Positions 52,168 to 62,895 of a DNA stretch of 64,000 nucleotides are shown piece by piece. Position numbers and translations under genes: made by a program. Numbering within the stretch: position 1 is the first letter of the stretch; each line of letters starts with the position of its first letter. The notes below the pieces were generated by a model, which searched no databases, was not told the DNA's origin, and saw only the letters and a list, made by a program, of their open reading frames with translations. The DNA is taken from NCBI RefSeq assembly GCF_023053635.1, contig NC_086183.1, positions 813,501 to 877,500 of the forward strand, in the 5' to 3' direction. This DNA comes from Elgaria multicarinata webbii (taxonomy: Eukaryota > Chordata > Lepidosauria > Squamata > Anguidae).

Positions 52168-52853
52168 CAGTTATCCATGCTCTGATAACCTCTCATCTTG
52201 ATTACCAGTGCATTATACGTGGGGCTGCCTTTGAAAACAGTCTGGAAACTTCAGCTGGTACAAAACAGGGCAGCATATTTACTAACAGGGTCTGGCCAAT
52301 GAGACCACATTACGCCAGTCCTTTTCTAGCTTCATTCGCTGCCCGTACAGGTTCAGGCCCAATTCAAAGTGCTGGTATTAACATTCAAAGCCCTAAACGG
52401 CTTGTGGCCAGGCTGTCTGAAGGAACGCCTCCTCCCATAAGATCCTCAGGGGTCCTTTTCCGTGAGCCTCTGCCAAAGGAAGTGAGGTAGGTGGCTCCCA
52501 GGAGGAGGGCCTTCTCTGCTGTGGCACCCCAGCTGTGGAATAAGCTCCCTAAGGAAGTTCGTCTGGCACCTACACTATACTTTTTTAGATGCCTTTTTAT
52601 TTTCTCTGCATTTTAACAGTCTATCAACTTAATTTTAACTTTGCTGTTTTAAATTTGTATTTTAAATCTGTATTAATTTCTTCTTTGCTGCTCGGTTTTA
52701 ACCTGGTTGTGTTTTTATATTTTATTTTATGCTATGCTTTTATGCTGTTTGTTTCACATTTTGAATGCTTTTCATGGTTTTAATTTTTGTAAACCGCCCA
52801 GAGAGCTTTGGCTATTGGGCGGTGTAAAAATGCAATAAATAAATAAATAAAAT
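52168..52853 (+). mobile_element. L2-like LINE 3' part nested in CR1
   Basis: The CR1 text CATCTGGCAGTGATAGCCTAA stops and TAAGGTGGATTCCTGCAC resumes after the insert. The insert covers the L2 C-terminus (GCATTATACGTGGGGCTGCC and on) and 3' UTR, ending AAACCGCCCAGAGAGCTTTG and GCAATAAATAAATAAATAA. Only TAA is shared at the two edges. Confidence 0.82.
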
Positions 52854-52979
52854 AAGGTGGATTCCTGCACTGAGCAGGCGGTTGGATTCAAGCAACCATA
52901 CAGGCCCCTTCCAACTCCACTATTCTTTGATTCCATGATCATGGGAGCGCTGCCAGTCATTCTCTGACAACAATGCCAA

Positions 52980-54600
52980 CCATCTTACGTTGAGCCACCC
53001 CTCGCTCACCTGATTGTCACAGACCTCGGAGAGACAGATCCTGGTCCCCCTTATCAGATTGGGAAGGAGCATCTGAGTATTCCTCATACCATAGGCACTG
53101 GAGAGAGTGGGAGAACTGGGAAGGCTATCAACATTTTGACTATGAGGTCAACCGTCCTTGCTACCCAAGGGCACCGAGGGGCCCTTAAGGACTCCACCCT
53201 GGAGCCTTGCCATCCCAACAAGACACACACACCTTTCCACCAGCCCCACCACCACCTCCATCTCGGAGCCTACCCCCCTTTTGACATCGCCTTCATGGCT
53301 AAGAGACACTCTTTTATAACAGTCGACTCCAACACCCCCAACCTGTGGGCTCGGGTCGCCTGCTCCCAGGCCTCGACAACCCTCGCCATAGGCTACCATC
53401 ACTCACGCAGATGAAGAGGTTGAGTCTGCTGGTTTCCGATGGACGACTACCATTCTGACTTATTTTCAGTGTCATCAGCCGCCCCATTGACACCATTCCC
53501 CAAAGGGGCAGTCGCCTCACAAGACCCTTCCTCTCCTTCTGAAGACCTCAGCAGTTTTTCCAAACAAATGTTATAGATGGTGAAGGCACTCGGACTCAAG
53601 ACAAAACAACAAGTCGAAAGACTGAAAGACCCTGTCTTCGACGCAGAGCTCACGGAAACTGCCTCTTCAGTAGCGATCCCATATTTGCCAACTTTACTCC
53701 AAACAGTCCAACAGTTGTGGCACACCCCTTCTTCCATCTAAGAGACTTGAAAACATGTACCATGTTCAAAAGATGGATGTAAAGTTCCTCTTTATGTACC
53801 CATTGCCCAGTTCGGTGATCGTTGAGGCCTCTCTGGGCAGATCTCAGTGCGTCCATTCTTCTCCGGTGGACAAGGAAGGCAGACGCCTGGTCATCATGGG
53901 CCATCAAATCTACTCTTTAGCCTCCCTAAGCCTCAAGGTGACCAACTACCAGGCCACTGTAGCCTGATATCAACTCTTCTTATGGGACAAAATAGGCTCC
54001 CTGTGTGACTACCTCCCCGATGACCAGTGCGAGTTCGCCCAAGTTTTCCAGGCTGAGGCCTCTAAGGTTGCCAGACAACAAATTCACTCAGCCCATCACC
54101 AAATGGACTGTGGGACTAAAACCATGGTAGGGGCCATTGCCTTGCACAGGCATGCATGGTTAAGGTCAGTGGGCTTGACCCAGGAGATGTGCTCACGAAT
54201 TGAGGACCTCCCATTTGATGATGTTGGCCTCTTCCACTCCAAAACAGATGAAATTATGGACACTGTCCACAAAACTAGAACCATGGCCAGGAAGATGGCC
54301 CTCTCCCAACCCCAACCACCTCAGCAACGGCAATGGTTCCGGCAATCCACCTACTCCATCACAACTCCATCACCAGGATCACCAGTACCACCAGCAACAA
54401 CACTCTCAGCAACCAAAGCACCAAGCCTTTGGCACGTCCAAGTTCTCTTCCTCCTGCAGTAGGCAGGACTATTCAAAGGAACATCGCCTTTGACTCTCTT
54501 TGGCCCTGAGTCAACTGCAAAACCTACAAATTCCTATCTTTGGCTCTTGCCTGGGCGGCCATTACCACGGAGGCCTGGGTTCTCAAGACCATAAACTCCA
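52980..54600 (+). mobile_element. DIRS-like (tyrosine-recombinase retroelement) gag-region fossil
   Basis: Open stretches at 53755-54470 include RHAWLRSVGLTQEMCSRIED and LPFDDVGLFHSKTDE, resembling the conserved gag-region block of vertebrate DIRS elements, and a Gln/Pro-rich tail. Broken in several places; no RT or recombinase part is seen here. Family call is from memory of motif style, so moderate. Confidence 0.6.
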
Positions 54601-55789
54601 GATACTGAATTGAATTTAACAGACTCCCCCTTTCCTTTTGGGGCATCCAAACCACACCTCCCTCACCAGCACACACCGGCTTTTACTTGTGCTATTTCAC
54701 TGCCTCGAGAGAAAAAAAATGTCAAGGTGAAGAGGACAAAACAGCTGAAGAATGCCTTTGGATTGTTAGTGTCAGGAGCCCTCTGTCTGGAAATGCCAGT
54801 CATCCAGTCAAACATTACTTCAGGATATTCACAGCCTGACTTGCATCTGATGAAAAAGAGAGACAAAGCTGCATGTTACCTGCACACGGCTGAGCAGCTC
54901 AACCCAAGGATCCAGGTGACCTCTTGCAATGATTTCACGTGAATGTCAAACAGCCTGGGAGAAACAGTGGAGAGCCTGAAGTGTGGCTCCTGATGGATCG
55001 TGCAATGATCTCCCAGCACCACATTCTGGGCTTGGCCCTCTCAGTAAGTGTGGGACCACCTTGCAGAGCCAATCCAGAAAAACTGGTGAAAATGGCTTTT
55101 TTGCCCCTGAGTTCCCTCACCACAGAGGAGCTCATGAATAATGCAGGCGTGGCTCATGCACAGTGAATTCCCCCCCTCCGAAATGTGCATGCAACGTGAC
55201 CCCTCCCCCTCCCTTGCACACCCCAATTGGCTGCCTTTCCCCCCTCCCCCTCCCCACATGGCTGAGCTGGGCCCTGCCTTCAGGCTACACTGATTGGCCA
55301 AGCGGTGCTGTCCATCATCCTGCTGGCGGAGAGGCTGCCCAACATGTTCGGTGCTGAGGAAATTAATTGCTATTAAACCTCGAACTTTGAACTTTTTCAA
55401 ACTTTCTAAATTTCTGCACATCTACACTGCTGAGCCGTCAGTTTAAAACAAAAATGATCAAAGTTGGTCTGGTAGATCTCAAGTAATAAGCCTTGCACTA
55501 ATGTATTCTTATATAAGAAGATTCCACTGAGTGGTTCAGCAGAACTAACAGAGTTGCTCTCCCCCTTTCCCCCAGCAAAGGTCATCATATGGTCGTGTGC
55601 AATGCCTGTCTCTGAGGGCCTTGGAATGTGGGCTGAATCAAGTAGGCAAGGCAAAAAATGGAGGGAGAGAAGAGCAAAAACATCTGTTGACAAAGAGCGG
55701 TTGAGTTGGGAGAGAGGGAGAGGGAGAGCTGGATGAAAACAAGAAGAAATGGACAACATCGAAAGAAGGAGGAGGAGACAGGCAGCAGT
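54601..55789. other. Unassigned, possibly old repeat remains
   Basis: C-rich tract at 55168-55260, AT-rich sequence after 55360. Short frames, none recognised. Confidence 0.4.
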
Positions 55790-57545
55790 TGACTGAAGAG
55801 TGCTCCTACACAAAACCTGGCACCGAAAAGATAGCAATGTTGGCTCCAGGCAAACCACGTTGAGGAGATCATTCCATAATTGGCAGGCCACCACTGAAAG
55901 GGCCCTCTCCCTTGTTGCCATCCTCCGAGCTCCTCTCGGAGTAGGCACCTGGAACAGGACCTTAGATGTTGAGCGTAGTGTACAGGTAGGTTCATGTTGG
56001 AAGAGGCGTTCCATCAGGTATTGTGGTCCCAAGCCATGTAAGGCTTTATAGGTTAAAACCTTGAATTGGGCTTGGAAATGTATAGATAGCCAATGCAAGC
56101 AGGCCAGAATCGGTCTTATATGTTCGAACCTTCTGGTTCCCGTTATCAATCTGGCCGCTACATTTTGCACAAGCTGCAGCTTCTGAACCGTCTTCAAAGG
56201 CAGCCCCACGTAGAGCGCATTACAGTAATCTAATTAGGAGATTAGGCATGGACAACTGAAGCCAGGTTATCCCTGTTCACATAGGGGTGTAACTGGGCCC
56301 CAAACTGAAGTTGGTAGAAGATACTCCGTGCCACCGAGGCCACCTGAGCCTCAAGTGACAGCGATGGTTCTAGGAGAACCCCCAAGCTATGAACCTGCTC
56401 CTTGGGGGGGGGGAGTGCAACCCCATCCAGAACAGGTTGAACACCCACTATCCAGCCAGAAGAACCACCCACTGATGTAGGGGAAATTGTTATCCCTCTC
56501 TTTGGCACACTTTCAGTATTGGCATACCATGCTGAGATGTGCTGGAACACAGGATAACACTTTTAAGATAAAGCCTTGCTAAGAAACATCTTGGTACTTG
56601 CTGGTCAATGCCTTGGAATGTGCTGACGCACTGACTCAAGAGCCACAGAATACAATACAGTATTGAAGACACTATGCTGTGATCACGTATTTCCTTAACC
56701 CTTATATGGTATATTCATGCTGAACACACACTAACCAACACCTCCTGTGCACCCCCTGTGCACGAGGTAATCATGCGTTTAACATGCTGTACATAACAAC
56801 CAATCATAGCTTGTATACAAGAAATGTAACCACTTAATTCTTAATAAAAACCAAGACGGGGCCGCCTGTTTGGGATGCCTCCTCTTCATGCAGTTGGACT
56901 CCTTGCCAGTTATTCACATTTACACAAACAAAAACAAAAAGCAGGGATCCCCATAGGTTTGGGCTCCCGCCAGGAATGGCTGGCAAAAGTGTTGTTCACT
57001 ATTCACTAGCAGCATCTCAGTCTTGTCTGGATTAAGTTTCAGTTTATTAGTTCTCATCCAGTCCATTGTCGCAGCCAAGCACTGGTTCAGCCACATCCAC
57101 AGCCTCACCTGATGAAGATGAGAAAGAGAAGAAGGGCTGTGTGTCATCAGCGTTCTGATGGCAATACACTCTGAAACTCTGGATGACCGCACTCAATGGT
57201 TTCATGTAGATGTTGAACAGCATGGGGGACAAGACTGACCCCTGTGGAACCCCATACTGGAGAATCCACGGGGCTGAGCAATGTTCCCCAAGCACCACCT
57301 TCTGGAGCCGACCAGCCAAGTAGGAGTGGAACCACTGTAATACAGTGCCTCCTACTCCCAACTCACCCAGTCACTCCAGAAGGATACCATGGTCGATGGT
57401 ATCAAAAGCCGCGGAGAGATCAAGGAGAATCAACAGAGCAACACTCTCCATGTCTTTCTCCCGACATAGGTCATCATGCAGGGTCACCAAGGCTGTTTCC
57501 GTGCCAAAACCAGACCTGAAGCCTGACTGAAATGGATCCAAATGG
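55790..57545 (-). mobile_element. L2-like LINE (minus), split by an LTR fossil
   Basis: On the minus strand: motif-B-type [28 protein letters not shown] (catalytic NADD in place of YADD), NKLKLNPDKTEMLLV, then after the insertion GVQPVLDGVALPP, KLQLVQNVAARLITGTRRFEH and ACLHWLSIHFQAQFKVLTYK. Same family as 22376-24058. Inactive, with several frame changes. Confidence 0.85.
56472..57003. mobile_element. LTR retroelement fossil (LTR plus short leader) inside L2
   Basis: The host L2 breaks at AACCACCCACT (56471) and resumes CACTAGCAGCATCTC (about 57004 on), so CACT may be a 4-bp target duplication. The insert starts near TGTAGGGGAAATTG, has AATAAA near 56842, and ends with GTTTGGGCTCCCGCCAGG, which resembles a retroviral post-LTR primer-binding region. 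It is a broken remnant, younger than the L2 it entered. Plus orientation is likely. Confidence 0.6.
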
Positions 57546-57548
57546 TTT

Positions 57549-57835
57549 CTGTGGCGTTACACCCCACAAGTCAGTTCCCTAATGCATGTCTGAAATTGGT
57601 AAGTCTGTGGTGCTTAGAATGTTGACCTGAGTGGGTGGAGTTAGAATGTCTGAGGAGTGGGGAGGAGTGTTATATAAGGGAATGATTGAGGGGATTGTTA
57701 GCGCTCTCTGTGCGTTAGCTCTTGGTGTTTAGAGTACTTGGGTCTGGAGAATTTGAGGTTCAGTGTAGAGAGTGGTGTCTTTGGAGTGTGGTGTGCACAT
57801 AGTTGATGTATATTAAACAATACTGATAACCTTCA
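57549..57835 (+). mobile_element. LTR-like sequence, low confidence
   Basis: Starts TGGCGTTACACCCCAC, has a TATA-type GTTATATAAGGG at about 57669 and ATTAAA near 57811. No coding part; partner LTR and end not found. Fossil; family unknown. Confidence 0.35.
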
Positions 57836-57849
57836 AAGTTAACCTTCAA

Positions 57850-58335
57850 AGCTGTTAACCTTCAAAGCTTTTCACGGTCTAGCTCCTTCCTATCTCTCCT
57901 CTCTCATCTCACACTATTGCCCCGCTCGTGCTCTTCGCTCCTCTGATGCCATGTTTCTCGCCTGCCCAAGGGCCTCTACTTCCCTTGCTCGGCTTCGTCC
58001 ATTTTCTTCTGCTGCCCTTTATGCCTGGAACGCTCTTCCAGAACATCTGAGAACTACAAGTTCAATCGCAGCTTTTAAAGCTCAACTAAAAACTTTTCTT
58101 TTTCCTAAAGCTTTTAAAACTTGATGTTGTGCGGACTTTATACTGTTAGTTTTACCCTACCCTGTACCTGCTTACCCTACCCTGTGCCTGTTGGCATTCT
58201 CTTCCCCTCCTTATTGTTTTACTATGATTTTATTAGATTGTAAGCCTATGCGGCAGGGCCTTGCTATTTACTGTTTTACTCTGTACAGCACCATGTACAC
58301 TGATGGTGCTATATAAATAAATAAATAAATAAATA
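57850..58335 (+). mobile_element. L2-clade second family, 3' end
   Basis: Near copy of 48545-48995: CTAGCTCCTTCCTATCTCTC, TTGCTCGGCTTCGTCCATTT, TTCCAGAACATCTGAGAACT and a TATATAAATAAATAAATAA tail. 5'-truncated. Confidence 0.88.
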
Positions 58336-58689
58336 ATAATAAAGAAAGCTCAAGAGTGATTGTGTGAGAGAAAGGAAAGTGTGTATGTGAATGGGTGAAA
58401 GGATTGGATGAAAGGTTTCAAAAAGGGTTTTAAATGAAACAAAGCTTGTGAACTTTTAAAACAAATTTTAATTATTTTGTTTTAACTACCACAAAAATCC
58501 CACGTGACTATTTGGAATATATTATCTGAAGTTTATTCATTTAACACCCACTCTGACAATAATTCACCTCAGCACATATAATTCATAGCGCATTATTTTA
58601 TATATTGAATTTTTTCTCCATTTAACTCCTTTCTCCACATAGTTTGGAGGAAGGTGGTTTTTATCCCTCACCTCAGGCATATCAAGTGG
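58336..58689. other. Unassigned AT-rich spacer
   Basis: No repeat or gene recognised. Confidence 0.4.
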
Positions 58690-59090
58690 TGGTGCTTGGC
58701 TTGAGCAGGGAGTAGCCGCGGCCAGGCCTGGTGTTCAGAGCCTGTGTCTGGCAGTTTCATTCAAGAGTGCCTGGAGCTGGCTTGGATTAGTCAATGTAGC
58801 CTCATTCACCAGGGGAAGAGCCTTCAGCGTGGTGGCGCCCCTCCTGTGGAATTCCCTGCCTCTGATGGTCAGGCAGGCACCAACCTTGTACTCCTTTCGG
58901 CGCCTCCTGAAAACATTTTTATTCCAAGAGGCCTTTCCTTAATATGCAGCCTTGGATCTCTGTTTTTGCTTCTTTAAAATTTTGTTTTAACTGTTTTATT
59001 CTGTTTTTATTTTCATTTTATCTTGTACACCGCTCTGAAATTTTTCAATGGGGAGCGGTATATATTCTAAATAAATAAATAAATACATTT
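58690..59090 (+). mobile_element. L2-like LINE 3' end, third tail type
   Basis: GTGGCGCCCCTCCTGTGGAA (the WNSLP-like end), CGGCGCCTCCTGAAAACATT, then CACCGCTCTGAAATTTTTCA and GGGGAGCGGTATATATTCTAAATAAATAAA. Confidence 0.8.
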
Positions 59091-59540
59091 GCCTGGCCTT
59101 ATTTTGGAACCAGTTGCTTTGAATCCTAAGACTACTCAAGCAGGAAAGGAGATTTTGCACTATCTATTTCAAATAAATAAGTAACAGCTGGTGTTGCAAA
59201 ACTCAATTAAATATTTTTTCCTCGTATCTGAAACGGCGCCTCTAAAAAACCTAAAATTCTGAAGTATGTATGCCAATGGGTCACTCCCCTTCTCCTCTGC
59301 TGACAGTCTTCCTCCCATTTTCCCTTCCAAATGTGGGCTCTTAGCTTAAGCTGAAGCTCCCAACCAAACCCGAGGTTCAAAGAGAGCTTGGCAAATGGGA
59401 AGCCAAGGGGATGAATCCTCACCTTCTCCTCCCTTCCAAATGGGGGTTCTCCAGCCCAAGCCAAGGTTCCCAAACAAACGCAAGAGGCCTACAAATGGAG
59501 TAGCAAGATTCCACCAGACCCACTGGCTTTTAACACACTG
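59091..59540. other. Unassigned
   Basis: May include more of the retroelement at its right, but no motif supports this. Confidence 0.35.
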
Positions 59541-60267
59541 GTAGTCACGGGAGTTATCCTCATAGCAGGCTCAGGGCGTCTTGATCTGGTTTCCTCCTGC
59601 ACTCCTGCCCCTGGGCAAATGGAAAAGGGAGTGGATGTACCTTGAGAGGAGGCCAAAACGAATCACCAGTGTTCCAAAGACCGCACTCCGGTCGTCTCCT
59701 TTACTGGAGTCCCTTGTTTGCCAGGTTACGGGGCGGCGCTGGATCAAGGTGTGGCGGTGGATCCCAAAGTCTGTCCAGACTACATTGCTAATGGTTCCTG
59801 GGTCACTCAGGTCTCCTGGCTGGCTTTGCCAGAATTGTTGCAAAAATAGCTCGTTCCCTGGTGTACCAAGTCCAATTCAGCACACAAGGAGGAGAGGAGA
59901 TGAAGTATAGGTCAACAATGTTTATTCTGCAGAATAAAGAGACACAAGAGCTAATTGCTCCCAAAGCATGTGCCTACCTCGCAAGGGAGGTAGCTAGGTT
60001 TTTATACACTATCTTCTCTGGTGCTACATACTAGACACCATCTAACAGGAAATTTCTAGCTGTTCTGGCCTGTTCTTTTGGCAAGCATCAACACAAAGAG
60101 ATAGGTACTCACTGTTCTTTAAGAGAACATTCACTTGATTTTGCTTATGTAGGAATGTCTTGGCTCCTTAGCAACTCTGGTTCAGAGCTGGGCACTTTCC
60201 CAACAATTATTCCTTGGAACACTGGGGTTCTGTTCTGTAATTACCATTGGGTGGATCAGGTTTCACA
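59541..60267 (-). mobile_element. Endogenous LTR retroelement fossil: LTR 60267-59836 plus leader
   Basis: On the minus strand an LTR of about 430 bp starts TGTGAAACCTGATCC and ends TTTTTGCAACA. It has a TATA-type GTGTATAAAAACC (about 60000) and AATAAA (about 59932). Beyond it, TGGCAAAGCCAGCCAGG (about 59831 down) is in the primer-binding position, followed by leader sequence. No gag or pol is seen; a remnant. Age cannot be judged without a partner LTR. Confidence 0.6.
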
Positions 60268-60536
60268 CCATTTGCAATTCTGAACTGTTGCCCGTTTCTG
60301 CCACCTGCTGGCCCGAGCCTTGCAAAACCGTTGCAAATGCAACCCACCAACGAATGCTAAAGAACACAAAACAGCTCTGATGAAGGCGGCGGCAGGGCGG
60401 AGCGGGGGGGGGCGGGGGGGGGGGGCGCGTCAGTCTCCAGAGCTTTTGGACTTGGGCCAAGAGCCAGGAGTGCTGGGAGAGAGAGGGCATCCGGAACATC
60501 TGGAGCTCCGCGTTCTGCCCACTCCTGAATTAAACC
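60268..60536. other. GC-rich unassigned spacer
   Basis: Contains a G-rich run at 60400-60424. No gene recognised. Confidence 0.4.
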
Positions 60537-60544
60537 ACTGAACT

Positions 60545-60851
60545 AAGGTGAACCTATGAAAAGGAGGACAGGGCTCCTGTATCTTTAACAGTTGTATTGA
60601 AAAGGGAATTTCTGCAGGTGTCATTTGTATATATGGAGAACCTGGTGAAATTCCCTCTTCATCACCACGGTTAAAGGTGCAGGAGCTAAACTAGAGTGAC
60701 CAGATTTAAAAGAGGACAGGGCTTTAATTGCGATGAAGAGGAAATTTCACCAGGTTCTCCATATATACAAATGACACCTGCTGAAATTCCCTTTTCAATA
60801 CAACTGTTAAAGATACAGGAGCCTGGTCCTCCTTTTCATAGGGTCACCCTA
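60545..60851. mobile_element. Fold-back DNA element with 8-bp target duplication
   Basis: Ends AAGGTGAACC and GGGTCACCCTA, flanked by ACTGAACT at 60537-60544 and 60852-60859. The two halves (about 60550-60650 and 60735-60848) are near-perfect reverse complements, sharing ATGAAAAGGAGGAC, TCCTGTATCTTTAACAG, TTGTATTGAAAAGGGAA and CATTTGTATATATGGAGAAC. It would form a hairpin with arms over 100 bp. The 8-bp duplication suggests hAT. No coding capacity. Confidence 0.9.
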
Positions 60852-61194
60852 ACTGAACTCTAATTTATGTACCAAGAAAGTTTTCACATACATGTTATGA
60901 CTAAGGGTAAGCAGGAATAAAACCTCATGTCTAAACTCAAGCATTGTCCAAACTTAAGGCTAGTGAAATGCAGCCCTGGGAGGGAGGCTGGCTTGCGACG
61001 ATGCCCTTGCCGGAGGGCTCCGCAGGGCTTGGGCGCTCGGTACCGCTCCTCCCTTGCGGAGCACACTCTGCACATGCCTTGAGGGACTCCAGCGGCGGCG
61101 CCGGAGAAGGAGGGAAGGGGCCGCGGCCTATTCACACACTGTCGCCTTGGCAACCGAGGGGGGAAGGCTCGAGCGGCTCCGCCTCTTCCCCAGA

Positions 61195-61219
61195 GCTACA
61201 TTTCCCAGCAGGCACCGCG
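61195..61219 (+). promoter_or_regulatory. ZNF143/SBS-type promoter motif
   Basis: CTACATTTCCCAGCAGGC followed by ACCGCG resembles the long SBS motif (core ACTACAATTCCCAGCATGC) with a few differences. Such motifs lie close to TSSs of housekeeping and bidirectional promoters. Confidence 0.7.
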
Positions 61220-61265
61220 GCCAAAGCCTGCGTCCCGTGGAGCGCGGGAAGGAGGCGGGGCTTGA

Positions 61266-61285
61266 CACACACACACACACACACC
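61266..61285. repeat. (AC)n microsatellite
   Basis: About ten CA dinucleotides followed by C7, within the orphan CpG island. Confidence 0.9.
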
Positions 61286-61470
61286 CCCCCGGGAGCCCTC
61301 TGCAGGCGAGCGAGGGGCGAGACGGGGCCGGTCGGTCCGCACCAGGCAGCCCGGCCCGGCCCGGCCCCCTTCCAACAGCCCTGTGAGGTAGGGCCGGAGG
61401 GCCGCGCTTGATGTTGCGGCAGGGGACGGAGGTGTTCGGCGTGGAGTTTCGGTCGGGAGCCGGTTTGAGA

Positions 61471-61525
61471 GGTGGTGGTGGTGGAGGAGGAGGAGGAGGA
61501 GGAGGAGGAGGAGGAATAATAATAA
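61471..61525. repeat. (GGT)n(GGA)n(ATA)n microsatellite
   Basis: GGTGGTGGTGGTGG passes to about eleven GGA units, then AATAATAATAAT. Likely to vary in length between individuals. Confidence 0.9.
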
Positions 61526-62189
61526 TGTGTGGGTGTGGTGGTGGGGTTGTACAGAAAAGGCGGAGGCGGGTGTCGGAAGCCCTTCCAGTGACCCCACTGC
61601 TGAGAGATGCTCCTCCGGGGAGCGCATGTGCGTCTCTATCCCGCCCGTCGGCCCGCGAGCCTCTCCCGAGGCCTTTGGCCAGGCAGGTCCGAGGTGCGGC
61701 AGAATTCTGTGCTGTGTGGGGCGGACTCTGGACAAGGGGGCGAAGAGAGCGGTCCGGGGACTCCTGCGCAGCGTCTGGGACCCACCGGGCAGTTTGGATC
61801 CTGGGATCCAAGGATGGAGACCCGGCTCCCACCTCAGGCCCAGGAGTCCGAGCTGCCCCCTCCCCCTCCCAGGCGACCTCAAAGAGGAGGGAAAGGGGGC
61901 AGTTCTGTGGGCGAGGGGGGAGGGGACAGGGGAAGCGGGGTACGAGCCCCCCCCGCCCCCCCCCCCCCGCCTGCCTCTTGCCGCCCCACATGGCAAAGCC
62001 CTAGCTACAGGGGGCGGAAAAGTTTGTGAATTCCTTATGATTGTCACATGTTTCTAACCTAAAATGGTAATAGCTCTTAATCTAACCCCATAATCCTAGA
62101 TAAGAACAATAGATAACCTGACTAAACAAATGACACACCAACATAATGTGTTTTCAACATTTATCCTTAACTGATTCAATATCTATGTA

Positions 62190-62640
62190 TGAAAAAGGAT
62201 GTGAAACCTTTAGATTCAGTACCTGCGCTCCCTTGAGCAGCAATGACTGCAAGTAAGTGTTTCTTGTAAGCGTTGATTTTGAGGAAATTTTGGGCCAATC
62301 CTTACAGAACTGCTTCAACTGACATTTGAGGGCTTGTTTGTATGAACAGCTCACATCAGGTCCTGCTACAACATTTCAATGGGGTTTAGGTCTGGACTTC
62401 TAAAACATGGAATTTCTTCTTTTGCATGGATTCTTTTGTAAATCTGCTTGTGTGTTTAGGATCATTGTCGATTGCTTTTGATCATGGTGTGGCATGTTTT
62501 CATAAAGTTTCTGATCCTTTTATAGGGTGGGCCCTCCTAAACTCACCACTGAAGATCTACCTAATTACTTAAATACCTGGTTCTAATTTTTCGCTTTAAT
62601 TGAGCTGATGCAACCAGGGGTTCACTTACTTTTGCACATA
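62190..62640. mobile_element. DNA transposon remnant
   Basis: Words CCTTGAGCAGCAATGACTGC, CAATGGGGTTTAGGTCTGGA, TTAGGATCATTGTC and GGTTCACTTACTTTTGCACA occur in a DNA-transposon family widespread in fish and amphibians. I cannot name the superfamily with certainty, and no TIR pair was confirmed. Confidence 0.5.
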
Positions 62641-62789
62641 CCCTGACTCTTAAATACTCCTTGTTTGCCTAATGTATACATTGTTTTATTTCACAAGACA
62701 TGGAATTGGTTAATATAAACCCTGTTGGATATTTAGAAAAAGATTGGTTATGATTCACGAAAGCTATCATGGTAAAACCATGGAATTTC

Positions 62790-62895
62790 CATAACTACCT
62801 TTATTTATTTTTATTTACAATATTTATATACTGCTCCCCATTCAAATTTTGGAGCAGGGTACAAGATAAAATACAATACAATAAAATACAATCTT
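62790..62895 (-). mobile_element. LINE 3' tail (minus), third tail type
   Basis: TTTATTTATTTTTATTTACA then TATACTGCTCCCCATTCAAATTTTGGAGC is the reverse complement of the tail at 59030-59085. Confidence 0.75.

Larger units (their letters stand above)
49400..52935 (+). mobile_element. CR1 LINE, nearly full ORF2 length, with two nested L2 insertions
   Basis: The endonuclease part shows [48 protein letters not shown] and GERDHVILELLILKEAKAES. The RT part shows [35 protein letters not shown], a FADN variant of the catalytic FADD, RLECWAENNRMTFNKDKCQV and SALVRPHLEYCVQ. The C-terminus and 3' UTR resume after an L2 insert and end near 52935 (CTATTCTTTGATTCC). Multiple frameshifts and the FADN change mean it is inactive. 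Nested: L2 tail 50258-50345 and L2 piece 52168-52853. Confidence 0.9.
60940..61990. promoter_or_regulatory. Orphan CpG island, gene not identified
   Basis: GC-rich with many CpGs between AT-rich repeats. Contains a ZNF143-type motif at 61195-61219, an AC microsatellite and a GGT/GGA repeat. A candidate donor CCCTGTGAG|GTAGGG lies near 61388, suggesting a plus-strand first exon, but no coding exon follows in the window. By human order, EPHA10 would be expected here on plus; no EPHA10 peptide is seen. Confidence 0.6.

Noticed and set aside
54096-54493. Host gene encoding a Gln/Pro-rich protein
   Set aside because: Continuous with DIRS-like gag-region text upstream.
45139-60900. EPHA10 expected right of MANEAL
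   Set aside because: No ephrin receptor exon seen; all long frames there belong to LINEs or DIRS-like sequence.
61128-62047. Minus frames of 283-287 codons and plus frames up to 198 codons
   Set aside because: Microsatellite translation (poly-Pro, poly-His, poly-Gly) and CpG-island artefacts.
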